Source: Streptomyces flaveus (GTDB lineage Bacteria > Actinomycetota > Actinomycetes > Streptomycetales > Streptomycetaceae). From it: a stretch of DNA of 57,504 bases. Location of the stretch: positions 69,779 to 127,282 of the forward strand of contig NZ_BMPQ01000013.1 in NCBI RefSeq assembly GCF_014647675.1. Direction: 5' to 3'. A program made the position numbers and the translations under genes. Position 1 is the stretch's first letter. Each line of letters starts with the position of its first letter. The notes below the pieces were generated by a model. The model saw only the letters and a list, made by a program, of their open reading frames with translations, searched no databases and was not told the DNA's origin. This document shows, piece after piece, positions 41,536-49,225 of the stretch.

Positions 41536-42150
41536 ATGAGCGAGCGTGAGAGTGAGCACGGGACGGACCTGAACGAGCGGGACACCGACGAGGTTCTGGC
41601 GGGAGTCGGTCCCCGGCTGCGACGGATCAGGAAGGAGCGGGGCGCGACCCTGGCGGGTCTGTCCGAGGCCACCGGTATCTCCGTGAGCACCCTCTCCCGG
41701 CTGGAGTCCGGCCTGCGCAAGCCCAGTCTGGAACTGCTGCTGCCGATCGCCCGGGCCCACGAGGTGGCTCTGGACGAGCTGGTGGGGGCTCCGCCGGTGC
41801 GGGATCCGCGGGTCCGGTCCCAGCCGATCGAGCGGCACGGGCGCACCTACTGGCCGCTCACCCGCCAGCCAGGCGGACTCCAGGCGTTCAAGGTGCTCGT
41901 ACCGCAGGGGCAGGAGGAGCCAGAACCCCGTGTCCACGAGGGGTATGAATGGCTCTACGTCCTCTCGGGGCGGCTGCGGTTCGTGCTGGGCGAGCACGAC
42001 GTGGTGCTCACGGCTGGGGAGGCCGCCGAGTTCGACACACGCGTGCCGCACTGGTTCGGGTCGACGGGGGAGGGGCCGGCGGAGTTCCTCAGCCTGTTCG
42101 GGCCGCAGGGGGAGCGGATGCACGTACGGGCACGGCCCAAGCGGTCGTGA
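41536..42150 (+). CDS. XRE regulator with cupin sensor domain
   Basis: 204-residue regulator. HTH at about 15-75 with RLRRIRKERGATLAGLSEAT and GISVSTLSRLESGLRKPSLE, then a small cupin barrel (about 125-195) with HEGYEWLYVLSGRLRFVLGE and EAAEFDTRVPHWFGS, whose His residues could bind metal or a small ligand. The group includes PuuR- and Aer-type regulators that sense small metabolites. The ATG at 41536 coincides with the predicted transcription start, so translation would be leaderless. Its likely targets are itself and the divergent reductase gene. Confidence 0.93.
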   Translation: MSERESEHGTDLNERDTDEVLAGVGPRLRRIRKERGATLAGLSEATGISVSTLSRLESGLRKPSLELLLPIARAHEVALDELVGAPPVRDPRVRSQPIERHGRTYWPLTRQPGGLQAFKVLVPQGQEEPEPRVHEGYEWLYVLSGRLRFVLGEHDVVLTAGEAAEFDTRVPHWFGSTGEGPAEFLSLFGPQGERMHVRARPKRS

Positions 42151-42175
42151 TGTGCGTGGCGGTAGCCTGATCGGC

Positions 42176-42187
42176 AAGCGACTGCTT
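42176..42187. promoter_or_regulatory. small inverted repeat before quinone oxidoreductase operon
   Basis: AAGC and GCTT arms around GACT, with TAGTAT directly behind as a possible -10 box, about 57 bp before the start of the three-gene operon at 42244. AAGC/GCTT symmetry is common in TetR operators of acyl-CoA pathways. Short arms make this weak. Confidence 0.3.
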
Positions 42188-42243
42188 AGTATGCAATCGA
42201 CCCCGGTCAGACGACGCAGTCTCGTGTCCCGTGGAGGCCCCGC

Positions 42244-43221
42244 ATGCAGGCATGGCAAGTGCACCAGAACGGCGAGCCGAGCGAGATGATGCGGCTCGAG
42301 GACGTGGAGCGGCCGGTGCCCGGCGAGGGCCAGGTCCTGCTCAAGGTGCGCGCCGCGAACATCAACTTCCCGGACGCCCTGCTGTGCCGTGGGCAGTACC
42401 AGATCAGGCCGCCGCTGCCGTTCACGCCCGGCGTGGAGATCTGCGGTGAGACCGAGGACGGACGGAGGGTCATCGCCAACCCCGCGCTGCCGTACGGCGG
42501 CTTCGCCGAGTACGCGATCGCGGATGCCGCGGCCGTACTGCCCGCTCCCGAGGCGCTCGACGACGCCGAGGCCGCGGCTCTGCACATCGGCTACCAGACG
42601 GGATGGTTCGGTCTGCACCGCCGGGCAGGTCTTGAGGCCGGCGAGACGCTGCTCGTCCACGCTGCCGCAGGAGGGGTCGGCAGCGCGGCCGTACAGCTCG
42701 GCAAGGCCGCGGGCGCCACGGTCATCGGGGTCGTGGGCGGGTCCGACAAGGCGGACGTGGCACGGGAGTTGGGGTGCGACGTCGTCATCGACCGGCGTGC
42801 CGAGGACGTCATCGGCGCCGTGAAGGAGGCGACCGGCGGCCGGGGTGCGGACGTGATCTACGACCCGGTCGGCGGTGCGGCGTACGCGCAGTCCGCCAAG
42901 GTCGTCGCCTTCGAGGGGCGGATCGTGGTCGTGGGCTTCGCGAGCGGGTCGATTCCCAGTCCGGCCCTGAACCACGCTCTGGTGAAGAACTACTCGATCA
43001 TGGGCCTGCACTGGGGCCTCTACAACACCAAGAACCCGAAGCTGGTCCTGCGCTGTCACGAGCAGCTCACCGAACTGGCAGCCCGCGGCGCGATCAAGCC
43101 GCTGGTCAGCGAGCGCGTACCGCTGGGCGGTGCGGCTGCCGCCGTGCAGCGTGTCGCCGACGGCGTCACCACCGGGCGCGTCGCTGTCATCCCTGGTCTC
43201 ACCGAAGGAGGAGCGGCATGA
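42244..43221 (+). CDS. NADPH:quinone oxidoreductase (MDR family)
   Basis: 325-residue medium-chain dehydrogenase/reductase without the zinc ligands, of the quinone oxidoreductase type. The nucleotide fold has HAAAGGVGSAAVQLGKAAGA at about residue 140, and the N-terminal part NINFPDALLCRGQYQ with PFTPGVEICGE is typical of Qor/AcuI-like enzymes. An enoyl-CoA reductase role (as in AcuI) is possible because two acyl-CoA dehydrogenase genes follow with overlapping starts. The ATG at 42244 is used. It is the first gene of that operon. Confidence 0.9.
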   Translation: MQAWQVHQNGEPSEMMRLEDVERPVPGEGQVLLKVRAANINFPDALLCRGQYQIRPPLPFTPGVEICGETEDGRRVIANPALPYGGFAEYAIADAAAVLPAPEALDDAEAAALHIGYQTGWFGLHRRAGLEAGETLLVHAAAGGVGSAAVQLGKAAGATVIGVVGGSDKADVARELGCDVVIDRRAEDVIGAVKEATGGRGADVIYDPVGGAAYAQSAKVVAFEGRIVVVGFASGSIPSPALNHALVKNYSIMGLHWGLYNTKNPKLVLRCHEQLTELAARGAIKPLVSERVPLGGAAAAVQRVADGVTTGRVAVIPGLTEGGAA

Positions 43222-44435
43222 CCGACGCCGCCGAACTGCGGGGTCGTACGCAGGAGTTGCTGGCTGCCCACCCTCCCGCCACCACCGACCGCCTCGACTT
43301 CCTCAAGGCCCGCTTCGACGCCGGACTCGCCTGGGTGCACTACCCGGAGGGCCTCGGTGGACTCGGCGCGCCGCGCTCTCTCCAGGCCGTCGTGGACGCT
43401 GAGTTGGAGGCCGCGGGCGCCCCCGACAACGACCCGCGGCGCATCGGCATCGGCCTCGGCATGGCGGCGCCGACGATCCTCGGCTTCGGTACGGAGGAGC
43501 AGAAGCGCCGCTTCCTCAGGCCTCTTTGGGTGGGTGAGGAGGTCTGGTGCCAGCTGTTCAGCGAGCCGGGCGCCGGCTCCGACCTGGCCGCACTGGGCAC
43601 CCGTGCGGTGCGTGACGATGGGGGTCCCTCCCGCTCGAGCGAAGCCGAGAGTGGGGGAGACTGGGTCGTCAATGGACAGAAGGTGTGGACGTCCAGCGCC
43701 CATGTCGCCCGCTGGGCCATCCTCATCGCCCGTACCGACCCGGACGTGCCCAAGCACCGCGGCATCACGTACTTCATCTGCGACATGACCGACCCCGGCG
43801 TCGAGGTGCGACCACTGCGCCAGATCACCGGCGAGGCCGAGTTCAACGAGGTGTTCCTCACCGACGTCCGCATTCCCGACTCCCACCGTCTCGGGGAGGT
43901 CGGCGACGGCTGGCGGGTCGCGCAGACGACGCTGATGAACGAGCGCGTGTCCATCGGCGGTATGCGTATTCCGCGCGAGGGCGGCATGATCGGCCCGGTC
44001 TCGAAGACCTGGCGCGAACGCCCCGAACTGCGCACCCACGACCTCCACCAGCGGCTCCTCACCCTGTGGGTCGAGGCCGAGGTCGCCCGCCTCACCGGCG
44101 AACGGCTGCGTCAGCAGCTCGTCGCGGGCCAGCCCGGCCCCGAGGGCTCGGGGCTGAAGCTCGCGTTCGCCCGCCTCAACCAGGAGATCAGCGGCCTTGA
44201 GGTCGAACTCCTCGGCGAGGAAGGCCTGTTGTACGAGGACTGGACGATGCGACGCCCCGAACTCGTCGACTTCACCGGGCGCGACGCCGGCTACCGCTAC
44301 CTCCGCTCCAAGGGCAACAGCATCGAGGGCGGGACCAACGAGGTCCTGCTGAACATCGTCGCCGAGCGCGTCCTCGGCCTGCCCGCCGAGCCGCGCACCG
44401 ACAAGGACGTCGCCTGGAAGGACCTCGCCCGATGA
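43218..44435 (+). CDS. acyl-CoA dehydrogenase, catalytic-type subunit with repeat insert
   Basis: 405-residue acyl-CoA dehydrogenase. FAD/substrate segment LFSEPGAGSDLAALGTRAV near 115-133, then WVVNGQKVWTSSAH, and C-terminal SIEGGTNEVLLNIVAER with the catalytic Glu of IEGGT. Between AVRDD and DWVVNG lies a 13-residue stretch GGPSRSSEAESGG (about 135-147), encoded exactly by a 40-bp dispersed repeat (43619-43658). Related enzymes have only a short turn there. The ATG at 43218 overlaps the stop of the previous gene, and its own stop overlaps the next gene. It probably pairs with the following subunit as an alpha2-beta2 enzyme. Confidence 0.94.
   Translation: MTDAAELRGRTQELLAAHPPATTDRLDFLKARFDAGLAWVHYPEGLGGLGAPRSLQAVVDAELEAAGAPDNDPRRIGIGLGMAAPTILGFGTEEQKRRFLRPLWVGEEVWCQLFSEPGAGSDLAALGTRAVRDDGGPSRSSEAESGGDWVVNGQKVWTSSAHVARWAILIARTDPDVPKHRGITYFICDMTDPGVEVRPLRQITGEAEFNEVFLTDVRIPDSHRLGEVGDGWRVAQTTLMNERVSIGGMRIPREGGMIGPVSKTWRERPELRTHDLHQRLLTLWVEAEVARLTGERLRQQLVAGQPGPEGSGLKLAFARLNQEISGLEVELLGEEGLLYEDWTMRRPELVDFTGRDAGYRYLRSKGNSIEGGTNEVLLNIVAERVLGLPAEPRTDKDVAWKDLAR
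43619..43658 (+). repeat. 40-bp dispersed element, copy 2 (in frame in a gene)
   Basis: TGGGGGTCCCTCCCGCTCGA at the start, then the common GCGAAGCCGAGAGTGGGGGA. It differs from copies 1 and 3 only in the C-run (CCCTCCC for CCCCCC). It lies inside the first acyl-CoA dehydrogenase subunit and adds GGPSRSSEAESGG without breaking the frame. Confidence 0.92.
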
Positions 44436-45562
44436 CAGCGCAGCGCCCACAGCCCGACCTGCTGTACTCGGAGGAGGAAGAGGCACTGCGCGCGGCCGTA
44501 CGCGACCTTCTCACCGACCACTGCGACGCGGCGGACGTCATCGCCCGCGTGGAGTCCGATACGCCGTACGACCCCGAGCTGTGGAAGGCCCTCGCCGACG
44601 GCATGGGTCTTGCGGGGCTCCTCGTCCCCGAGTCGTCGGGCGGCCAGGGCGCCACGCACCGCGAAGTCGCCGTGGTGCTGGAGGAGTTGGGCCGTGCGGT
44701 CGCTCCCGTGCCCTATCTGACGAGCGCCGTCGTCGCCACCGAGGCCCTCCTCGCGTTCCCCCACTCTCGGCTTCGCTCGAGCGGGGGGACCCCCATGGCC
44801 GACGATCTCCTCGGCGAGCTGGCGTCCGGGCGGCGGATCGGCGCCCTCGCCGTCGCGTTGAACGTCGCTCCTGGCGCCGCCTACCAGCTCGTACGGCATG
44901 AGAACGGTGCCCTGTACGGGGAGTTGACCGGCATCGCGGACGCGGCCGTCGCCGACGTGCTGCTGGTGCCCGCGGACGACGGTGGCCTGTACGCGGTGGA
45001 GGCCGACGCCGTGACCGTCAGCCCGCAGGTGTCCCTGGACCTGACCCGGCCGGTGGCGACGGTGGTGCTGGAGGGTGCGGCCGGACGCCTGCTGGGGGAT
45101 GCCGAACCCGCCGTACGCCGCGGCCTGCGGGCCGGAGCCGGACTGCTCGTCTCCGAGCAACTCGGCCTCGCCGACTGGTGCTTGACCGAGACGGTCCGCT
45201 ACCTGAAGGAGCGCAAGCAGTTCAACCGGCCCGTCGGCGGCTTCCAGGCCCTCAAGCACCGGCTCGCCCAGCTGTGGCTGGAGGTCGTCAACACGCGTGC
45301 CGCGGCCCGAGGCGCCGCCGACGCGCTGGCCACCGAGAGCACGGACGCGGATGTGGCGGTCGCGCTCGCCCAGGCGTACGCGGCACCCGTCGCGGTCCAT
45401 GCCGCCGAGGAGGCAGTGCAGTTGCACGCCGGCATCGGCATGACGTGGGAGCACCCCGTGCACCTCTACCTGAAGCGGGCCAAGGCCGACTCGATCGCGT
45501 ACGGAACGGCGGGCCGCCACCGGGAGGCGCTGGCCGAACTGGTCGACCTCCCAGCACCCTGA
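44432..45562 (+). CDS. acyl-CoA dehydrogenase, non-catalytic-type subunit with repeat insert
   Basis: 376-residue acyl-CoA dehydrogenase paralogue. Marks: LVPESSGGQGATHREVAVVLEELG, RYLKERKQFNRPVGGFQALKHRLA and LHAGIGMTWEHPVHLYLKRAK. The usual C-terminal EGT catalytic segment is absent, as in the structural partners of the heteromeric steroid/side-chain dehydrogenases of actinobacteria. Residues about 109-121 (FPHSRLRSSGGTP) are encoded by an inverted copy of the 39-bp repeat (44757-44795). The ATG at 44432 overlaps the preceding stop as ATGA. Ended by the hairpin at 45590. Confidence 0.92.
   Translation: MTAQRPQPDLLYSEEEEALRAAVRDLLTDHCDAADVIARVESDTPYDPELWKALADGMGLAGLLVPESSGGQGATHREVAVVLEELGRAVAPVPYLTSAVVATEALLAFPHSRLRSSGGTPMADDLLGELASGRRIGALAVALNVAPGAAYQLVRHENGALYGELTGIADAAVADVLLVPADDGGLYAVEADAVTVSPQVSLDLTRPVATVVLEGAAGRLLGDAEPAVRRGLRAGAGLLVSEQLGLADWCLTETVRYLKERKQFNRPVGGFQALKHRLAQLWLEVVNTRAAARGAADALATESTDADVAVALAQAYAAPVAVHAAEEAVQLHAGIGMTWEHPVHLYLKRAKADSIAYGTAGRHREALAELVDLPAP
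44757..44795 (-). repeat. 39-bp dispersed element, copy 3 (inverted, in frame)
   Basis: On the minus strand it is identical over all 39 bases to the intergenic copy at 16132-16170. On the coding strand it reads as PHSRLRSSGGTP with no stop. It lies 1.1 kb from copy 2 and in opposite orientation, so the pair could recombine to invert the segment between them. Confidence 0.92.
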
Positions 45563-45589
45563 CGTACACCCGCTCACACCCGTGAGAAG

Positions 45590-45609
45590 CCCGCCCCACC
45601 TGGGGCGGG
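45590..45609. terminator. bidirectional hairpin terminator
   Basis: CCCGCCCCA (45590-45598) and TGGGGCGGG (45601-45609) with a 2-nt centre, between the convergent acyl-CoA dehydrogenase and phosphotriesterase-family genes. It marks the border between the conserved region and the sugar locus. Confidence 0.8.
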
Positions 45610-45641
45610 GCCGGCGGCGCGGCCGCGGCTCGGCGCTGCCC

Positions 45642-46592
45642 TCACACGGCAGGGGTCTCTTTGCCCAGGAGTGCCTGGGGGGCGTACCGCAAAACGGTCT
45701 CGACCGCCTCGTCGCCCAGGCGCCGGCGCAGCCGCGGGACGAACTCCCGGCCGAGTACGTCCATTCCCGGCCCGCCGCCGTACGCGGTGAGCGAGGACTT
45801 GCGTCCGACGTCGGTCCCCAGGCAGACGTGACCCAGTTTGCCGGCCTCGGCCATGCGCTCGATCAGGTCGAGGACCACGGAGTCCGGCCGGTACTTGATC
45901 CGTCCGATCGTGTCGTAGACGAGGTGGGCGCCGCGGGCGATCAGGTCGAGGTGGAGTTCCGGATCGGGGTTGCGGTCGGTGTGGGCGAGCAGAACCCGCC
46001 CGGCCGGCAGGCCGTGCTTGTCCAGGAGGTCCAGGGCGGCGTGTGCGGCGGTCCCGACCTCGGTGTGGACCGCCACGGCCACGCCTGTCTGCCGGGCCGC
46101 CGTCGCTCCCGCGGCGAACCAGCGTTCCTCGTGGCGGTCGATCCGGTGGTACGAAGCCCCGAGCTTGATGACGCCGGCCTTGTGAGGGCTGGGGACGGGG
46201 CGCGGGAAGTCCCAGTCGTGGCTGTCCATGCCGATCCGCAGGTCGTCCAGGAGGACGTCGAGAAGCGTGGCGTCGTCGGCGTGGCGGGCCCAGTGAGCGG
46301 CCGGGTAGTGCGCGCTGCGATGGAAGCCGGTCGCGGCCACGACATGGACGGTGCTTGTGCGGGAGACCTCGGCGAGCTGGACGGGACGGCGTCCGAGACC
46401 GACCGGGGTCAGGTCGACGACGGTACGGATGTCGCTCGCCGCCACCCGCAGGAGTTCGGCCGCCGCCTTGCCGGTGTCGAGGAACTCGTCACCCGGGTTG
46501 ACAGGGGTACGCAGGAAGACGTGCTCGTGGGCATCCACCGCGCCGAGTTCGTCAGTGGCGACAGGGCCCAGGACTGTCTCGACGACAGGCAT
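45642..46592 (-). CDS. phosphotriesterase-family hydrolase (probable sugar lactonase)
   Basis: 316-residue TIM-barrel amidohydrolase of the phosphotriesterase (COG1735) family. Metal ligands: HxH in VDAHEHVFLR, the bridging lysine in GVIKLGASYHR, His in VAVHTEVGTAAH and LLAHTDRNPD, and Asp in CLGTDVGRKSS. All are present, so it should be active. In other bacteria several members of this family hydrolyse sugar (phosphate) lactones, which fits its place beside sugar genes; phosphotriester hydrolysis is less likely. The ATG at 46592 has GGAG upstream. It lies 163 bp after the GntR gene in the same direction. Confidence 0.9.
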   Translation of the reverse strand: MPVVETVLGPVATDELGAVDAHEHVFLRTPVNPGDEFLDTGKAAAELLRVAASDIRTVVDLTPVGLGRRPVQLAEVSRTSTVHVVAATGFHRSAHYPAAHWARHADDATLLDVLLDDLRIGMDSHDWDFPRPVPSPHKAGVIKLGASYHRIDRHEERWFAAGATAARQTGVAVAVHTEVGTAAHAALDLLDKHGLPAGRVLLAHTDRNPDPELHLDLIARGAHLVYDTIGRIKYRPDSVVLDLIERMAEAGKLGHVCLGTDVGRKSSLTAYGGGPGMDVLGREFVPRLRRRLGDEAVETVLRYAPQALLGKETPAV

Positions 46593-46755
46593 GCTGTTCT
46601 CCTTCACGATGCCGACCCTCCGACCGGTGTCGGGGACCCACCTCGGCTCGGGCCGGGGGAGCCGGGCGCGACGACCGACAGTTGGAGCCGTGGTACTGGT
46701 ACCGGCGGTCATGACCGGTGGCCGGGACCGACCGGCCAGGCCGGTTCGGAAGCTC

Positions 46756-47460
46756 CTAGGCCAGTTCGATGTGGAACACGAAACGGGAACCCGCATAGCG
46801 GGATTCGGTGAGTTCGACGGGTGTGCCGTCGCCGGTCGTGATCAGTCGGCGCTCGACGAAGATGGCCGCCCCGACGGGCAGTTCCAGAAGGGCGGCGTCG
46901 TCCTCGGTGGCGATGGCCGCTATCTGCGTTCCGGTTGCCCGGGAGGGAGTGAATCCCTGCTCGGTGAGGGCCTGGTGCAGCGAGCCATGGGCCAGGTCCT
47001 CGCGCAACAGCCAGGCACAGGACGGTGGCAGCACGACGTTCTCGATCGCCATCGGCTGCTCGTCGGCCAGCCGCAGCCGCCGTACATGAACGACGTTGGA
47101 CCGAGGAGCGAGCCTGAGCGCGGTCGTCTCCTCCTGGCTGCCCACGCGCAGTTCACTGGCCAGGACGGTCGATGACACGGTCATGCCGCGCAGGGCCATC
47201 TCCTCGGTGAAGGAGCGCAGTTTGCCCATCTGGCGGTGGACCTGCGGTTCCCCCACGAATGTGCCGACCCCGGAGATCCGGTAGATCGCACCCTCGGCGA
47301 CCAGACGCTGGGTCGCCTGCCGGACGGTCATCCGGCTGACTTGGAACAAGTCGCACAATTCCGCGTCGGACTCGATCTGATCCCCGGGCTTCAGCCCTGC
47401 GATCCGGCCACGGATGTGCCGTTCCACTGCTTCATGTCGCGGCATGGGCCGCCGAGCCAC
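46756..47460 (-). CDS. GntR family regulator, HutC subfamily (UTRA domain)
   Basis: 234-residue regulator. N-terminal winged HTH (about 8-72) with SDAELCDLFQVSRMTVRQAT and GVGTFVGEP; C-terminal UTRA ligand domain (about 95-230), which in this subfamily binds sugars, sugar phosphates or histidine-type metabolites (for example DasR). The GTG at 47460 has GGAGGAAAA upstream; the ATG six codons later is an alternative. Its leader carries three related TGTCTRTA repeats, and matching sites lie before both plus-strand operons, so it probably represses the whole locus until its ligand appears. Confidence 0.94.
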   Translation of the reverse strand: MARRPMPRHEAVERHIRGRIAGLKPGDQIESDAELCDLFQVSRMTVRQATQRLVAEGAIYRISGVGTFVGEPQVHRQMGKLRSFTEEMALRGMTVSSTVLASELRVGSQEETTALRLAPRSNVVHVRRLRLADEQPMAIENVVLPPSCAWLLREDLAHGSLHQALTEQGFTPSRATGTQIAAIATEDDAALLELPVGAAIFVERRLITTGDGTPVELTESRYAGSRFVFHIELA

Positions 47461-47474
47461 GGTTTTCCTCCCTT

Positions 47475-47535
47475 TGTCTGTATCGGTTGGCCTCCGCTGT
47501 CTATAGCGATAGGCACCGTTGCTGTCTATACCGGT
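47475..47535. promoter_or_regulatory. three direct repeats upstream of gntR
   Basis: TGTCTGTATCGGT (47475-47487), TGTCTATAGCGAT (47498-47510) and TGTCTATACCGGT (47523-47535), spaced 23 and 25 bp. The third contains GTCTATAC, which fits the HutC-type consensus GTNTANAC. They lie 15-75 bp upstream of the regulator's start, so cooperative autoregulation is likely. Confidence 0.65.
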
Positions 47536-47665
47536 ATGCCCTCGCAGCATAGGCCGTCACCTTGGCGCGCGTCCACACCAGTGCCGCTCGGTTGTAACCA
47601 GTGATCAACCGGTACAGATGCTTGACGTTCCACTGGTCGCCGCTCTAGCGTCCAGAGGCGTATTA

Positions 47666-47684
47666 CCTGTCTAGACTTATCGAG
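47666..47684 (+). promoter_or_regulatory. HutC-type operator before the SIS-SDR-FAD operon
   Basis: CCTGTCTAGACTTATCGAG. The core GTCTAGAC is a perfect palindrome and fits GTNTANAC. It lies about 73-91 bp upstream of the GTG at 47757 and closely resembles the site at 50691-50709. Confidence 0.7.
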
Positions 47685-47756
47685 TCGCCGGAGGCCGTTC
47701 CACAGGAGCGCCCCGTCTCCGTCTGTCTCCGCCCTCGTACCGAGAGGTATCTGCAC

Positions 47757-48536
47757 GTGTCATCGTGGATCCGTACCGCAGTCGGGATCGTCGAGCAGAT
47801 TGCCGAGTCCCAGGCCGGCGCCGTCGAGGCCGCGGCTCAGATCGCCGCCAGGTCGATCGCCGACGACGGCGTCGTCTACACATTCGGCACCGGTCATTCG
47901 CGCATGCCGGTGGAGGAGATATTTCCCCGCTACGGCTCCTATCCCGGCTTCCAGCCGCTCGTGGAACTCTCGATGACGTTCCACACCCAGGTGGTGGGGG
48001 CCAACGGACAGCGGCAGGCGATGTTCATCGAGCGCGTCGAGGGACTGGCCGACCAGATCCTGGCCAACTTCCGGCTGCGTCCTTCGGACAGCATGTTCAT
48101 CTTCAGTGTCAGCGGGCTCAACGCCGTCCCCATCGAGATGGCGATGGGCGCGAAAAAGGCAGGGCTGCCGGTCATCGCGGCCACATCGCTGCAGGAGACG
48201 AACGCCGCCGAACCGCGACATCCGAGCGGCTCCCGGCTCGCCGACCACGCCGATGTGGTGATCGACCTGGGATCGCCGGTCGGCGACGCCATCTGCCACG
48301 TCAGCGGCCTGGACGTTCCCGTCGGCCCGGTGAGTACCTTCACCGCGATCGCCGTGGTCAACGAGATCAAGGTCCGGGTCGCCGAACTGCTCGCCGAGCG
48401 GGGCGCCATGCCGCCGGTCATCACCAGCTCCCGCCTGGTCGGCGCGGACCGCAGCAACGAGCTGTTCGAGGGCGCCTATCTCGAGTTCGCCCGCCGCTCC
48501 GCCGCCGCTCTGCGCACCGCGGACGGTGCACCGTGA
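47757..48536 (+). CDS. SIS-domain phosphosugar-binding protein (UPF0309 type)
   Basis: 259-residue sugar isomerase-domain protein. The SIS fold covers most of it: FGTGHSRMPVEEIFPRYGSY near residue 43, FIFSVSGLNAVPIEMAMGAK near 123, and VIAATSLQETN. The GTGHS and SVSG loops bind phosphate. UPF0309 members occur in sugar and amino-sugar loci, but their reaction is unknown; isomerase, deaminase-like or regulatory functions are all possible. The GTG at 47757 has GAGAGG upstream. It is the first gene after an operator and overlaps the SDR gene (GTGA). Confidence 0.9.
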   Translation: MSSWIRTAVGIVEQIAESQAGAVEAAAQIAARSIADDGVVYTFGTGHSRMPVEEIFPRYGSYPGFQPLVELSMTFHTQVVGANGQRQAMFIERVEGLADQILANFRLRPSDSMFIFSVSGLNAVPIEMAMGAKKAGLPVIAATSLQETNAAEPRHPSGSRLADHADVVIDLGSPVGDAICHVSGLDVPVGPVSTFTAIAVVNEIKVRVAELLAERGAMPPVITSSRLVGADRSNELFEGAYLEFARRSAAALRTADGAP

Positions 48537-49225
48537 AACGGCTGCTGGTGGCCGGTGCCCGGGGCGGGATCGGCGCCGCGTGCGTCAACGCGGCGCGGGC
48601 CGCCGGTGCCGAAGTCTTCGAGGCCGACCGCGATACGTACGACATCACCGTGTCCGCGGGTGCCGATGCGGCCGTGGCGCGAGCTGCCGAGGCCCTGGAC
48701 GGTCTGGACGGCATCGTGCACGCGGTGGGCATGTCCGGCCGGCGGCTCGGCGACGGGCCGGTGGACGAATGCGGCGACGAGGCATGGCGTGAAGTGCACC
48801 GGGTCGATCTCGACTCGGTGTTCTACCTGTTGCGGGCCGGCATGCGGCGGCTGTCCGGCTCGGGCGGGTCGATCGTCGTGATCGGCTCCGCCCTGGCGAG
48901 CACGCTCGATGAGGACTTCATCACCGCGGCCTACGCCAGCGCGAAGGGGGCCCTGGTTCCCCTGGTGCGCTCGGCCGCGTTCACCGGCGCCCCCAAGGGG
49001 GTGCGCGTCAACGTCGTCGCGGCGGGCCTGGTGGATACCCCGATGGCCGCCCGTGCCATGACCGATCCCGCGATCCAGGACCGATTGCCGCGGCTGATGC
49101 CGCTCGGGGCGCGGGCCTGCAGCCCCGAAGAGATCGCGGACACCGTCATGTGGCTGCTGTCGGACTCTTCCTGCCGCACGACTGGCGCGGTCGTCCCCGT
49201 AGACGGAGGGTGGCACTTGAGGTGA
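48533..49225 (+). CDS. short-chain dehydrogenase/reductase
   Basis: 230-residue SDR. Cofactor loop GARGGIGAAC near residue 8, catalytic Ser in VVIGSALAS and the YxxxK pair in AAYASAKGALV. The NNAG-type motif is changed to HAVGMSG. The C-terminal EIADTVMWLLSDSSCRTTGAVV is standard for classical SDRs. The GTG at 48533 overlaps the stop of the SIS gene. The context of a SIS protein, FAD oxidoreductase and lactonase-like hydrolase suggests oxidation or reduction of a sugar or sugar derivative; the substrate is not known. Confidence 0.92.
   Translation: MKRLLVAGARGGIGAACVNAARAAGAEVFEADRDTYDITVSAGADAAVARAAEALDGLDGIVHAVGMSGRRLGDGPVDECGDEAWREVHRVDLDSVFYLLRAGMRRLSGSGGSIVVIGSALASTLDEDFITAAYASAKGALVPLVRSAAFTGAPKGVRVNVVAAGLVDTPMAARAMTDPAIQDRLPRLMPLGARACSPEEIADTVMWLLSDSSCRTTGAVVPVDGGWHLR

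Noticed and set aside
46593..46755. GGTAC/ACCGG-rich symmetric sequence between gntR and the lactonase gene as another operator
   Set aside because: It does not match the GTNTANAC sites found elsewhere in the locus, and such symmetric GC-rich pieces are common here.
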